The notes under the pieces: model-generated
Database searches by the model: none
The model's input: the letters and a program-made list of their open reading frames with translations, nothing else
Told to the model about the DNA's origin: nothing
Shown: positions 32,238-40,661 of the stretch, piece by piece
Numbering within the stretch: position 1 is the stretch's first letter
Layout of the letters: every line of letters begins with the position of its first letter
Assembly: GCA_934511365.1 (NCBI GenBank)
Contig: CAKSWC010000011.1
Coordinates: 1-64,000, forward strand
Length of the DNA: 64,000 bases
Origin: an uncultured Eubacteriales bacterium
GTDB taxonomy: Bacteria; Bacillota; Clostridia; Oscillospirales; Acutalibacteraceae
Reading direction: 5' to 3'
Position numbers and translations under genes: made by a program

Positions 32238-32718
32238 ATTTGTGGTACTTTGTTTTGCTTTCAATCTGAAATGCGCGGTAGATCTGCTCAAGCAGCATCA
32301 CGCGGAAAAGCTGGTGGGGAAAGGTCATCCGGCTCACGGAAAGGCGAAAAAGGCTTTTTTCCTTGACGAGCGGCGAAAGGCCGAACGAACCGCCAATGAC
32401 GAACGCAATTTTTCCCGTGCCCTGCGCGGCGAGGGTAAACATCTTTTTTGAAAGTTCTTCAGAGGAAAGTTCTTTTCCCTCAATGCACATTGAAAAAACC
32501 GCGGCGCGCTCCGGAATTTTTTCAAGAATCCTTTTCCCCTCGGCTGCGAGTGCGCAGTCAATCTCTTTTTGAGACGGGGCATCGGAGAGCTTTTCGGCCG
32601 GAAGTTCAACAACACAGAGCTTGCAAAGCGAGGAAAGGCGCTTTTTGTATTCCTCTGCGGCATCGCGCAAAAATTTTTCCTTGAGCTTTCCGATGCAGAT
32701 TACGGTGACTTCAAGCAT
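32236..32718 (-). CDS. rlmH: 23S rRNA (pseudouridine1915-N3)-methyltransferase RlmH
   Basis: 160 residues, the family length. RlmH is a small SPOUT enzyme that methylates pseudouridine 1915 in 23S rRNA of assembled 70S ribosomes. It starts MLEVTVICIGKLKEKFLRDA, has KIAFVIGGSFGLSP near residue 104 (the SAM-binding knot), and ends with the active-site tail YRAFQIESKTKYHK, as the family does. It begins four bases after the stop of the metallo-beta-lactamase gene on the same strand, the common arrangement next to walJ in Firmicutes. Confidence 0.95.
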   Translation of the reverse strand: MLEVTVICIGKLKEKFLRDAAEEYKKRLSSLCKLCVVELPAEKLSDAPSQKEIDCALAAEGKRILEKIPERAAVFSMCIEGKELSSEELSKKMFTLAAQGTGKIAFVIGGSFGLSPLVKEKSLFRLSVSRMTFPHQLFRVMLLEQIYRAFQIESKTKYHK

Positions 32719-32722
32719 TTTT

Positions 32723-33514
32723 TCAAAACCTCACAATATCTTCGGTGTTTTCCTTGGGGTTGACCGTGAGAATATAGTCCGTTCCGATTTCCGCTCCGCT
32801 TTCCGAAATGGTGCAAAGGCTTGTCTGATAGGCGAGAGCCGGAAGGTTGTTTTCCGTGCTCAGATGGCCGAGAAAAAGGCGCGTTGTTCCGCGTTCAACA
32901 AGGTCGCGCGCAACGCTGGCGCAATTTTCGTTTGAAAGGTGGCCTCTGTCGGAAAGAATGCGCCGCTTGAGATAATACGGATACGGTCCGTTTTGGAGCA
33001 TTCCGACATCATGGTTCGACTCAAGCATAACAAGGTCGCAGCCAAGAATTCCGCAAAGGACTTCATTGGTAACGGTTCCGATGTCTGTTGCAACAGCGGC
33101 CGTTCTTCCGTCCGGAAATTCAATTCTGAATCCGCAGCTTTCGTTGCTGTCGTGCGGCGTTTTGAAAGCTTTAACAAGAAGGTCGCCAACTTCCTCTCCG
33201 TTTCCGGAAAGCTCAAAAACGGGGAATTTTCCGGAAAGGACGCCGGCGTCCTCCATTCCGCGCAGCGTTCCGGTCGTTGCAAAAACAGGGATTTTAAAGC
33301 TTGATGCAAGAACACGGAGGCCTTTGATGTGGTCGCTGTGTTCGTGGGTAACAAAGATTGCGGAAATTGAAGCCGGGTCAATTTCTCTTGAAATCAGCGC
33401 TTCCTTAATCCTTTTTGCGCTGACTCCGGCGTCAATAAGAATTCCGGTTTTTGAAGAGCCTATGTAGGTCGCATTCCCCGAAGAGGAGGAAAAGAGCGAG
33501 CAGAATCTTGCCAA
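32723..33514 (-). CDS. walJ: Metallo-beta-lactamase-fold hydrolase, WalJ/YycJ-like
   Basis: 263 residues. The protein has the MBL metal signature THEHSDHIKGLRVLA near residue 55 and starts SLFSSSSGNATYIGSSKTGI, as WalJ/YycJ 5'-3' exonuclease-like proteins do. In Bacillus walJ lies at the end of the walRK regulon and affects coordination of cell division with replication; no walRK genes are present here. It is co-transcribed with rlmH (4-bp gap). The metal ligands at D/H of the GHLSNENC and GHLST regions further along are also present. Cytoplasmic; no signal. Confidence 0.88.
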   Translation of the reverse strand: MARFCSLFSSSSGNATYIGSSKTGILIDAGVSAKRIKEALISREIDPASISAIFVTHEHSDHIKGLRVLASSFKIPVFATTGTLRGMEDAGVLSGKFPVFELSGNGEEVGDLLVKAFKTPHDSNESCGFRIEFPDGRTAAVATDIGTVTNEVLCGILGCDLVMLESNHDVGMLQNGPYPYYLKRRILSDRGHLSNENCASVARDLVERGTTRLFLGHLSTENNLPALAYQTSLCTISESGAEIGTDYILTVNPKENTEDIVRF

Positions 33515-33549
33515 AATTTATCATTCCTTTAAAGCTGTTTAAATGGAAA

Positions 33550-33572
33550 AAGGAGCCGAAGCTCCTTCTTGC
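33550..33572 (-). terminator. Terminator of murA
   Basis: AAGGAGC-CGAA-GCTCCTT (33550-33567) has a stable tetraloop; on the minus strand it is followed by T-rich sequence. Confidence 0.75.
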
Positions 33573-33576
33573 TTTT

Positions 33577-34869
33577 TTAACCGGCGGCGTTCACTTTGCT
33601 GTCATCGTCAAGAAAGGTTTTTCTTTCGATGTCGGCGCCGAGGGCTTTGAATTTTTCAACATAATCTTCATAGCCGCGGTCAATGTAGATTATGTCCTCA
33701 ACCTCGGTAACACCGCGCGCAACAAGACCGGCAATGACCATTGCCGCGCCGGCACGCAGGTCGTCCGCTTTGACGGGTGCGCCGGAAAGATACTCAACGC
33801 CCTGGAAAACGGCAATCGTGCCGTTGACCTGGATGTTCGCGCCCATTCTCACAAGCTGGTCAACATATTTGAAGCGGTTGTCCCAAACGCCTTCGGAAAC
33901 AACGCTTGTTCCGTTGGCAACGGAGAGGATAACGCTCATTTGCGGCTGCATATCGGTCGGAAAACCGGGGTGCGGCATTGTTTTGATGTTGCACTTTTTG
34001 AAGTTTCCGTCCGATTCAACGCGGATGGAATCGTCATATTCCGTGACCTTTGCGCCGCACTCAATGAGTTTTGCGGTGATTGATTCAAGGTGCTTTGGAA
34101 TAACATTTTTAATGAGGACATTTCCTGCGGTGGCTGCTGCGGCAACCATATAGGTTCCGGCTTCAATCTGGTCGGGAATGATTGAGTATGTGCAGCCGTG
34201 GAGCGAGGATACGCCGTGAATTTTGATAACATCGGTGCCCGCGCCGCGGACATCGGCGCCCATTGCGTTAAGGAAGTTTGCAAGGTCAACAATGTGCGGC
34301 TCCTTTGCGGCGTTTTCAATTATAGTCAGCCCTCTTGCCTTAACGGCGGCGAGCATGACGTTAATCGTTGCGCCAACGGAAACTTTGTCCATATAGACAA
34401 GACTTCCGGTCAAACGGTCGGCATAGGCGTTGATCATTGCGTTTTCAACAACGGTTGCCGTTGCGCCGAGGAGTTCAAAACCTTTGATATGAAGGTCAAT
34501 CGGGCGGACGCCGAAGTTGCAGCCTCCGGGGAGGGCAACCTTGGCTCTGCCATATCTTCCGAGCAGCGCACCGATGAGATAATATGAAGCGCGCAGCTTT
34601 TTTGTCATTTCATGGGGAACGATGTATGAGTTGACGTGGCGCGTATCAATCTCAATGGTGTGCTTGTTGATATACTTCACCGAAGCGCCCATATTGCTGA
34701 GAATTTTGACCATGCAGCTGACATCGCTGATGTTGGGAATATTTTCAATGCGGCAGACGTCCTGCGCAAGCAGTGTTGCGGGAATAATAGCAACGGCGGC
34801 ATTTTTTGCGCCGCTGATATCAACCGAGCCGCAAAGCCTGTTGCCGCCCTTTATTATAAGTTTTTCCAA
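33577..34869 (-). CDS. murA: UDP-N-acetylglucosamine 1-carboxyvinyltransferase MurA
   Basis: 430 residues, within the usual 415-435. MurA transfers enolpyruvate from PEP to UDP-GlcNAc, the first committed step of peptidoglycan synthesis. The start MEKLIIKGGNRLCGSVDISG with AKNAA is characteristic. The catalytic Cys lies in ALPGGCNFGVRPIDLHIKG near residue 117, with the mobile loop, so the target of fosfomycin-type inhibitors is intact. GHPGFPTD-like PHPGFPTDMQPQMS near residue 305 and the C-terminal GYEDYVEKFKALGADIER are present. Gram-positives often have two MurA copies; only one is in the window. Confidence 0.96.
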   Translation of the reverse strand: MEKLIIKGGNRLCGSVDISGAKNAAVAIIPATLLAQDVCRIENIPNISDVSCMVKILSNMGASVKYINKHTIEIDTRHVNSYIVPHEMTKKLRASYYLIGALLGRYGRAKVALPGGCNFGVRPIDLHIKGFELLGATATVVENAMINAYADRLTGSLVYMDKVSVGATINVMLAAVKARGLTIIENAAKEPHIVDLANFLNAMGADVRGAGTDVIKIHGVSSLHGCTYSIIPDQIEAGTYMVAAAATAGNVLIKNVIPKHLESITAKLIECGAKVTEYDDSIRVESDGNFKKCNIKTMPHPGFPTDMQPQMSVILSVANGTSVVSEGVWDNRFKYVDQLVRMGANIQVNGTIAVFQGVEYLSGAPVKADDLRAGAAMVIAGLVARGVTEVEDIIYIDRGYEDYVEKFKALGADIERKTFLDDDSKVNAAG

Positions 34870-35281
34870 AACAGTTCTCCTCTTTTCACCGCGCGCGGCG
34901 GTAGTAGCTTAAAAAGCGGCCTCAAAAAGGCGCAGCCTTTTATATACGCGACCCGTCCGTTAAAATCATTTCAAAAGCGGCGGCCGCACCGAATATATTG
35001 ACCCGGCTTTGAAAAAAGGTTCAACCGTCAGCCGGGGATGGAAGTCTTTTAAACCAAGTTATTATAACACTCCGCGGCCTAAAAATAAAGACTTTTTCAA
35101 CATTTTGTTAAAAACAGACAAAAACAGTCTGACATTTTAATAATTTTGTATGGCTTGTGTTTTTTTTCGGCGGAATGTTTTTTCGTCGCTATTATTATTT
35201 GTTCTCTCCCAAGATAAAAACGATGAAATTTAAGTAACAGCTGAGACTAATTGAGAGCTCAGATATTAAAAAAAAGAAAAA
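34870..35281. other. Intergenic region, no gene seen
   Basis: Upstream of murA. It contains TATAAT on the minus strand near 35057-35062 without a convincing -35, and short GC-rich inverted pieces near 34889-34930. The rest is AT-rich. No reading frame with coding character or known RNA was recognised. Confidence 0.6.
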
Positions 35282-35599
35282 TCAGTCAATTTTTTCAATG
35301 TTTTTCATAACGACCTTTCCGAGCATCGGAATTTTCATGAATGACTTTACGCGGCCGTTTTCTTCAAAGGTAATTTTTGTTTCAACCGTTTTGTTTTTCA
35401 TCACGGAGATTGAGCCTGTTCCGACAAGCGAGTTGTTTTCCTCGTGAATTTCGTCAAAAACAATTTTGACTTTGTCCATAGGCTCCGGAAGGCGGATGTC
35501 AACGCGGTACTCCTTTCCGTCGTGAGCAATGTTAAAAAAGACGGTGCCTTTGAGGACTATTGTTGAAATTTCACCTTTCCATTTTCCGATACCGAGCAT
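35282..35599 (-). CDS. Small beta-rich protein of unknown function
   Basis: 105 residues, no family recognised. No signal peptide and no membrane segment. The sequence alternates strands and short turns (GKWKGEISTIVLKGTVFFNI; NSLVGTGSISVMKN) and ends in a Lys/Met-rich stretch, which suggests a compact beta-barrel, possibly lipocalin-like or SRPBCC-like. It has its own promoter (35631-35660) with AGGAG before the ATG. It lies divergently from the alpha/beta hydrolase gene. Confidence 0.7.
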   Translation of the reverse strand: MLGIGKWKGEISTIVLKGTVFFNIAHDGKEYRVDIRLPEPMDKVKIVFDEIHEENNSLVGTGSISVMKNKTVETKITFEENGRVKSFMKIPMLGKVVMKNIEKID

Positions 35600-35630
35600 A
35601 GCTTCATTCTCCTTTCTTTTTCCGGGTTTG

Positions 35631-35660
35631 ATTATAATATTTTTTGTACCCTCCGGTCAA
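35631..35660 (-). promoter_or_regulatory. Promoter of the small beta-rich protein gene
   Basis: Minus strand: TTGACC (35660-35655), 18-bp spacer, TATAAT (35636-35631). Confidence 0.7.
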
Positions 35661-35691
35661 GAGGAAAAACCGGACGGTAACAAAACTGTTA

Positions 35692-35720
35692 TTGACTTTG
35701 ACTGCTTTTGCGGCTATACT
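35692..35720 (+). promoter_or_regulatory. Promoter of the alpha/beta hydrolase gene
   Basis: TTGACT (35692-35697), 17-bp spacer, TATACT (35715-35720). Confidence 0.75.
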
Positions 35721-35765
35721 TTAAATATCCGTTCAGACTATTAATTTTAAGGAGGAAAGCGAACA

Positions 35766-36602
35766 ATGAAAAAAGGGAAAAAGGCGGCCAAAATTATCGG
35801 CTGCATAGTTCTTGTTGCGGCGCTCGGCGTTGGCGCATGGCTTGTTTGTGTGCGCGTTGAGGCCAAAAAGCATAACCTTATAACGCTTGACACATCTTCC
35901 GTTCCTGAGCCTGTTTCCGGCCCGGAAAAGGAGGCGGACGTTCAGCTTAGCGAGGTTAAAATGCATTACGCCGTCTATGGCAAAGGCGGAAAGCCGCTCA
36001 TCCTCATCCACGGAAATGCGCGCAGCCACAAAGATCTTGACGAAACCGCAAGATATCTTGCAAACAGCTATACGGTCTATTCCATTGACAGCCGCTGCCA
36101 CGGCGAAAGCAGCGACCCGGGAGAAATTTCATATGACCTTATGGCAAAAGACGTGAAAGAGTTCATTGAAAAAATGGGCCTTGAAAAGCCTTATCTTGTT
36201 GGCCACAGCGACGGAGCAATCGTTGGTCTCACTGCTGCATACACCTACCCTGACCTGCTCGGCGGCCTTGTTTCCTGCGGTGCAAACAGCCGCCCGGAAA
36301 CCTTTAAGCCGCGTTTTTCAATCTACGTCAAAATCAACAACAAACGTCATCCGGATAAACTCAATGACATGATGCTTGAAGAACCGCAGATGACGGCAGA
36401 TGACCTTTCAAAAATCAAATGTCCGACCTATATTGTTGCCGGAGAGTATGACATTATGGATCTTTCAGACACGGTGTTTATTCATGAGTCTATACCGAAC
36501 AGCAAAATGGCCGTTGTTAAGGGCGCCGACCATTCAACATACATAATGCATCACGGCGACCAGGCGTATGCGCTCATTGACCCTTATATCAGAACTCTTT
36601 AA
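35766..36602 (+). CDS. Membrane-anchored alpha/beta hydrolase
   Basis: 278 residues. A basic start and one hydrophobic helix (IIGCIVLVAALGVGAWLVCV) anchor the protein; the catalytic domain would lie outside. The fold is readable: oxyanion region LILIHGNARSHKDL near residue 75, nucleophile elbow LVGHSDGAIVGL with the Ser near residue 140, the acid in VAGEYDIMDLSD near 218, and the His in GADHSTY near 257. It resembles AB_hydrolase/BD-FAE type esterases of broad specificity, so the substrate cannot be named. GGAGG precedes the ATG. Confidence 0.85.
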   Translation: MKKGKKAAKIIGCIVLVAALGVGAWLVCVRVEAKKHNLITLDTSSVPEPVSGPEKEADVQLSEVKMHYAVYGKGGKPLILIHGNARSHKDLDETARYLANSYTVYSIDSRCHGESSDPGEISYDLMAKDVKEFIEKMGLEKPYLVGHSDGAIVGLTAAYTYPDLLGGLVSCGANSRPETFKPRFSIYVKINNKRHPDKLNDMMLEEPQMTADDLSKIKCPTYIVAGEYDIMDLSDTVFIHESIPNSKMAVVKGADHSTYIMHHGDQAYALIDPYIRTL

Positions 36603-36622
36603 TGCTTTTTAAAAAATCAAAA

Positions 36623-36660
36623 CGGTGCTGCATCTGCGCTTTGTGCGCGGTGCAGCACTG
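36623..36660. terminator. Bidirectional terminator between the hydrolase and udk
   Basis: GTGCTGCA (36625-36632) pairs with TGCAGCAC (36651-36658) around an inner GCGC stem; convergent genes end on both sides. Confidence 0.75.
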
Positions 36661-36680
36661 TTTGATTAATAACCGTGTTA

Positions 36681-37295
36681 TTATTTGTTCAGAAGCTTTT
36701 CAACCTTGGTGCTTATCATGTCAAAAGCAACAAGGTTGTTTCCTCCGCCAACAACAATGATGTCCGCAAATTTTTTGCTCGGTTCAACATATTTTTCATG
36801 CATCGGCTTGACTGTTTCGCGGTACTGGGTGCAGACGGAATCTATGCTTCTTCCCCTTTCGCCGCAGTCGCGCAGTATTCGGCGGATGAGCCGTTCATCC
36901 GCATCGGTATCAACAAAAATTTTGATATCCATAAGCTCGCGCAGCACCTTGTTTTGAAAGACAAGAATCCCTTCAACGATTATAACGTCTGACGGCTCAA
37001 CCGTCTGGGTTCTGTTTGTCCTGTTATGAATGGCGTAGTCATAAACGGGGCAGTGAACCGTTTTTCCGCTTTTGAGCGCTCTGAGGTCCTCAACCATGAT
37101 GTCCGTATCAAATGCGTCCGGGGAGTCATAGTTGATTTTTTTGCGCTCCTCAAGGGTGAGAGAATCGTGGCGTTTGTAATAATCATCATGATTGATAACG
37201 CTGACTTTTTCCGAAAACTGCTTTTTGAGCTGGCGGGTGAGGGTGGTTTTTCCGCTGCCCGTTCCGCCCGCTATTCCTATTATTACCGATGCCAT
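36681..37295 (-). CDS. udk: Uridine kinase
   Basis: 204 residues from the ATG at 37293-37295, preceded by GGGAGGAC; a longer reading to 37328 lacks family character. It phosphorylates uridine and cytidine in pyrimidine salvage. The P-loop GIAGGTGSGKTTLTRQLKKQ lies at the N-terminus, then NHDDYYKR near residue 37, NYDSPDAFD near 57, VIIVEGILVF near 98 and the nucleoside-binding RRILRDCGERGRS near 135. Together with the PyrR and UraA genes, the window gives two steps of pyrimidine salvage, though they are 8 kb apart. Confidence 0.94.
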   Translation of the reverse strand: MASVIIGIAGGTGSGKTTLTRQLKKQFSEKVSVINHDDYYKRHDSLTLEERKKINYDSPDAFDTDIMVEDLRALKSGKTVHCPVYDYAIHNRTNRTQTVEPSDVIIVEGILVFQNKVLRELMDIKIFVDTDADERLIRRILRDCGERGRSIDSVCTQYRETVKPMHEKYVEPSKKFADIIVVGGGNNLVAFDMISTKVEKLLNK

Positions 37296-37495
37296 TTTTT
37301 TGTCCTCCCTTTTTTTGTCCGTTTTCAAGGCGGCTCAACCTGTTTATATAATAATACGGATTTTGCAGAGCAAAGTAAACGAATTTGTGAAAATTTTATA
37401 AACAATCTTATTGCATTTTACGAATACATAAATATATTTCAAAAATTCAAATGTATAATGAACTTGACTATAAAACCGAAAGGACGATTTTATCT

Positions 37496-38605
37496 ATGAA
37501 AAAAGTCATTGCAGTCATACTTTCGATTCTTTGCGTTCTGACTTGCTTTGCCCCTGCGGTCTGCGCGATTGAAGATCCGGGTCTAATCGGTATGCTTGAG
37601 CCGGAGGAACCGATGATTTTTACTCTTGTTTATAAAAACCAGACCCTCAGCGGTGTAAAAATGATGTATCAGCCGAATCCGAATCTTTCCTTCGGCGGCC
37701 CCGGCTATGTCACCGTTACCAAAGACAAGCCCATTGCCATTGACCATGACTTTGTCTGCTGGAAGGACGAGGACGGAAAGCTTTATTACGCCGGAGACAA
37801 GTTCTATGTTGACGGCGAGTGTGAGCTTTACGCCGTTTGGGAGGAAAAAAAGGATAACAACATCAAGCCTGTCCGTGTTTTCATCTGCGCAATGCTCACC
37901 ATGAAAAGAATGTTTGACAAGATTTTCGGAGTTTTCAAGGACTACAGGGAGTTCACCGAGGATCGCCTTGAGGAGATGAGGCGTGCAACAACGGCGTTCA
38001 ACACGGCCGTTAACGCAGCCAAGGCTCAGCAGAACATCGTTATCAAAAAGGAGAGCGAGGGAAGGCTTGCCTGCACCGTATCCGAAATTGCCGTTCCGAA
38101 CGAAGAAGTTGACGCTGTTCTTGATAAGTATGAGTTTTTGAATACCGAAACATTCACCGTTTCCGGCGGAACAACCGCAGACGGAAAAACAGCAACCGAC
38201 CTCATCAGACCTTTCGGAAAGGACGCCGAACTTCCCGTTAACGGAATTCTCAACGCCGCAACAATCACCGATACTGAGGACGGCGGAAAAAAGGTTGTTC
38301 TCACCTTCTATAAAGAAACGGCTGTTCTTGACCCGAACGGAATGACATTCCCCGAAAAACAGTCTGAATATATTGATCCTCTCAATCTCCTTACTGAAGA
38401 AAACAAGGATCGCCATCTTGTTTCCTCGGCTGAGCTTGAGTATGCTTCAACAAAAATTTACGCAACAATCGGTGCGGACGGAAAGCTTCTTAAAATGGAC
38501 GTTGTTGCTCCCGTTGAAGCCTCGGCGAAGGTTATTGTCAGAAACATTTATGTCAACACTCGTTTTGAGGCCGTTCTCAGAGACAGATACGTTTTCACCT
38601 ATTAA
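37496..38605 (+). CDS. Exported protein with one Listeria-Bacteroides-type repeat
   Basis: 369 residues from ATG 37496 (GAAAGGACG upstream). It carries a signal peptide (MKKVIAVILSILCVLTCFAP, cleaved near VCAIE). Residues about 85-115 contain VCWKDEDGKLYYAGDKFYVD followed by ELYAVWEEK, the pattern of the Flg_new/Listeria-Bacteroides repeat seen in surface adhesins. After it comes a Met/Phe-rich amphipathic helix (RVFICAMLTMKRMFDKIFGV) and a beta-rich C-terminal domain of about 200 residues with no recognised family. Probably a surface-exposed protein; no LPXTG motif or anchor at the C-terminus. Confidence 0.75.
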   Translation: MKKVIAVILSILCVLTCFAPAVCAIEDPGLIGMLEPEEPMIFTLVYKNQTLSGVKMMYQPNPNLSFGGPGYVTVTKDKPIAIDHDFVCWKDEDGKLYYAGDKFYVDGECELYAVWEEKKDNNIKPVRVFICAMLTMKRMFDKIFGVFKDYREFTEDRLEEMRRATTAFNTAVNAAKAQQNIVIKKESEGRLACTVSEIAVPNEEVDAVLDKYEFLNTETFTVSGGTTADGKTATDLIRPFGKDAELPVNGILNAATITDTEDGGKKVVLTFYKETAVLDPNGMTFPEKQSEYIDPLNLLTEENKDRHLVSSAELEYASTKIYATIGADGKLLKMDVVAPVEASAKVIVRNIYVNTRFEAVLRDRYVFTY

Positions 38606-38760
38606 AACCAAAGGAACATTTGATTGACCGCTTTTGACACTCCCGGTTGATCAATCGGTTACATAAGTTATGAGCAAAATGCCGCGCGGCCGCAAATTCG
38701 GTTGCGCGGCACTTTTGATGGTTGCCAAACAATGAAAAGTGAATATTTTTGATTTTGCTC

Positions 38761-38789
38761 TTGACAAGTGAACGACCGTTTACTATAAT
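38761..38789 (+). promoter_or_regulatory. Promoter of the TetR-type regulator gene
   Basis: TTGACA (38761-38766), 17-bp spacer, TATAAT (38784-38789), exact consensus. The spacer is filled by operator 1. Confidence 0.88.
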
Positions 38790-38810
38790 ACAAGTAAACG
38801 ATCGTTCACT
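38767..38810. promoter_or_regulatory. Paired 18-bp TetR operators
   Basis: AGTGAACGACCGTTTACT (38767-38784) and AGTAAACGATCGTTCACT (38793-38810) are each quasi-palindromic and are reverse complements of one another at 17 of 18 positions. Their centres are 26 bp apart. The first fills the promoter spacer and overlaps the -10, the second covers the start of transcription, so binding would block RNA polymerase. Confidence 0.85.
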
Positions 38811-38832
38811 TTTGCTTATAGGGGGACTGCCA

Positions 38833-39423
38833 ATGGAAAACACAAAGGAAAGGATATTGCTTGCAGCATTGGAGCTTTTTTCAAAAGACGGCTTTGAGGC
38901 GGTGTCCGTCAGTGATATTGCAAGCAAAACGGGGCTCACAAAGGGCGCGCTGTATAAGCATTACCAAAACAAGCGGGACATTTTTAACAGCATTCTCCGC
39001 CGGATGGAGGAAAACGACGCAAAAAACGCCGCCGGTTTTGATCTTCCGGAAGCTGAGCTTGAAAAGGACGGGGAAAAATATCGTAGGGTTTCCCTTTCAA
39101 AGCTTGTTGAATACTCAAAAATGCAGTTTCGATATTGGGCAGAGGACAGTTTTGCACGCCCGTTCAGACAGATGTTGACCGTTGAGCAGTTTCGCAGCAA
39201 GGAAATGAAAACGCTGTTTGCGCAGTATCTTTCATCCGGCCCTTTGGGCTATCTCAGCGACATTTTTAAAAGTATAGGAATTGAAAACGCAGAAAGGAAC
39301 GCCGTTCAGCTTTATGCACCGATGTTTCTTCTCCTCTCGGTCTATGATGCGGCGCAGGACAAAGAGGCGGTGCTCAGACTGCTTGACGGAATACTTGATA
39401 ATTTTATTGGAGGTATAGCGTGA
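38833..39423 (+). CDS. TetR/AcrR family transcriptional regulator
   Basis: 196 residues from ATG 38833 (GGGGGACTG upstream). The N-terminal HTH is canonical: ERILLAALELFSKDGFEAVS followed by VSDIASKTGLTKGALYKHYQ and NKRDIF. The C-terminal ligand-binding domain is unassigned; it has a Phe/Tyr-rich helix region (YSKMQFRYWAEDSFARPFRQ) and LYAPMFLLLSVYDA. The promoter carries two 18-bp palindromes overlapping its own start, so it represses itself. The methyltransferase gene begins 19 bp after its stop and is probably the regulated partner. Confidence 0.9.
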   Translation: MENTKERILLAALELFSKDGFEAVSVSDIASKTGLTKGALYKHYQNKRDIFNSILRRMEENDAKNAAGFDLPEAELEKDGEKYRRVSLSKLVEYSKMQFRYWAEDSFARPFRQMLTVEQFRSKEMKTLFAQYLSSGPLGYLSDIFKSIGIENAERNAVQLYAPMFLLLSVYDAAQDKEAVLRLLDGILDNFIGGIA

Positions 39424-39442
39424 TTTTCACGCTGAAAAAACT

Positions 39443-40159
39443 ATGAAATATTTACTCAGTGAAAAATATAACACACCCGAATTACAGTCAAAAATTATGG
39501 GACCGAACCCTTTGAAACTTCAGGAGGAGCTTTTGCTCGGCTGCAAAATCAAAAAAGGGGAAAAGGTTTGCGACCTCGGAAGCGGACAGGGATTGACATC
39601 GGTCATGCTTGCAAAGGAATATGGATTTAAGGTTTACGCCTGCGACCTTTGGAGCGACCCAAAGGACAACGAAAAGTTTTTTGAGTCAATGAACCTTTCA
39701 AAAGAGCAGATTATTCCCGTGAAGGCTGACGCCTGCGCTCTGCCGTTTGAAAAGGAGTTTTTTGACGCTGTTGTCAGCACGGACAGCTACAATTACTTTG
39801 GCAGAGACGAAAAATACCTTGACGAAAAGCTCCTTCCCTTTGTAAAAAGCGGCGGACTTATTTATATTGCAATTCCGGGAATGAAAAAGGATCTCCATTC
39901 CAATCTTCCCCCCGTTCTTCTGCTTTCGTGGAATGAGGAGCAGCTTGATTATCTCCATGATGTGAACTATTGGCGCACTCTTGTTGAAAAGGCAGAGGGC
40001 TGCGAGGTGCTTGAGGTGAGCGAGATGGAATCGAACGGGGAGGTCTGGGCTGACTGGCTCAAGCAGGACAACGAATATGCGCGCGGCGACCGCAAAACAA
40101 TGGAGGCCGGCGGAGGCGAACATCTTAATTTTATAAAAATTGTTTTGAGAAAGAAATAA
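39443..40159 (+). CDS. SAM-dependent methyltransferase, class I
   Basis: 238 residues. The Rossmann-type SAM fold is readable: motif I VCDLGSGQGLTSVML near residue 42, the acidic end of strand 2 VYACDLWSD near 66, VKADACALPFEKEFFDAVVS near 92 and TDSYNYFG. The ribosome site just before the ATG is weak; a GGAGG lies 30 bases upstream, close to the TetR stop. The gene is 19 bp downstream of the TetR regulator and is likely controlled by it. The substrate is unknown; TetR-methyltransferase pairs often deal with small toxic or signalling molecules (inference). Confidence 0.85.
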   Translation: MKYLLSEKYNTPELQSKIMGPNPLKLQEELLLGCKIKKGEKVCDLGSGQGLTSVMLAKEYGFKVYACDLWSDPKDNEKFFESMNLSKEQIIPVKADACALPFEKEFFDAVVSTDSYNYFGRDEKYLDEKLLPFVKSGGLIYIAIPGMKKDLHSNLPPVLLLSWNEEQLDYLHDVNYWRTLVEKAEGCEVLEVSEMESNGEVWADWLKQDNEYARGDRKTMEAGGGEHLNFIKIVLRKK

Positions 40160-40164
40160 AAGAA

Positions 40165-40195
40165 AAAGAGGTGCCATGGTGGTGCCTCTTTTGGA
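40165..40195 (+). terminator. Hairpin with T-tract after the methyltransferase gene
   Basis: AGGTGCCA-TGG-TGGTGCCT pairs with two G-T wobbles (about 40170-40188), followed by CTTTTGG. Moderate terminator. Confidence 0.55.
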
Positions 40196-40661
40196 TTTTA
40201 GATTTTAGATGTTGGATGTTATATTTTGCGGAATTGTTCATGCTCTGCAAAAGGCAAGGTTCTTTGCATTATACCTTGAGAAAGGATGAACTTGACCATT
40301 TTTGCAAAAAAATTCGCGAGCGAAAATTGGCAGAGCTTAATGGCTACATAAAACATTGGAAAAAAGCACATACCTAGTAGACTGCAATTAGCGGATTTGT
40401 CCGATTAAAAGAGGGCTTTTGAAGTGCGTTCGTTGTAGGCGTGCCGGAGCCGAAAGGACGATTTTCCCCCGCAAATCGGATTTTCGGTCTCCAAGTGCGC
40501 CGTATGAAAAGCGTCTTTTTGGTTACTTTTGTGACAATCGACAAAAGTAACCCTGCGGAGCGTAGAAACGTAGAAAGAAAATAAAAACTTTTAAATAAAA
40601 GATAACGCAGAAAATGGGGGCCTCAAGCGACCCCCATACAAATTCCGGTTAGATTTAATTT
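40196..40661. other. Intergenic region with a possible gene remnant and an inverted repeat
   Basis: Downstream of the methyltransferase. A short open frame ending at 40377 (about 45 codons from ATG 40240, with basic, protein-like LHYTLRKDELDHFCKKIRE) may be the tail of a decayed gene. A perfect 12-bp inverted repeat GGTTACTTTTGT / ACAAAAGTAACC lies at 40521-40552. The rest is AT-rich, and no complete gene or RNA was recognised. Confidence 0.5.
40521..40552. repeat. 12-bp perfect inverted repeat
   Basis: GGTTACTTTTGT (40521-40532), loop GACAATCG, ACAAAAGTAACC (40541-40552). It lies in a gene-free stretch and has no T-tract that would make it a terminator. Confidence 0.75.

Noticed and set aside
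37583..38416. 277-residue frame opposite the exported repeat protein
   Set aside because: Long but antisense to a protein with signal peptide and ribosome site; composition not protein-like.
40171..40377. Complete 68-residue gene after the methyltransferase
   Set aside because: Its first part overlaps the terminator hairpin and there is no ribosome site; only the last 45 codons look protein-like, so it is listed as a possible remnant.
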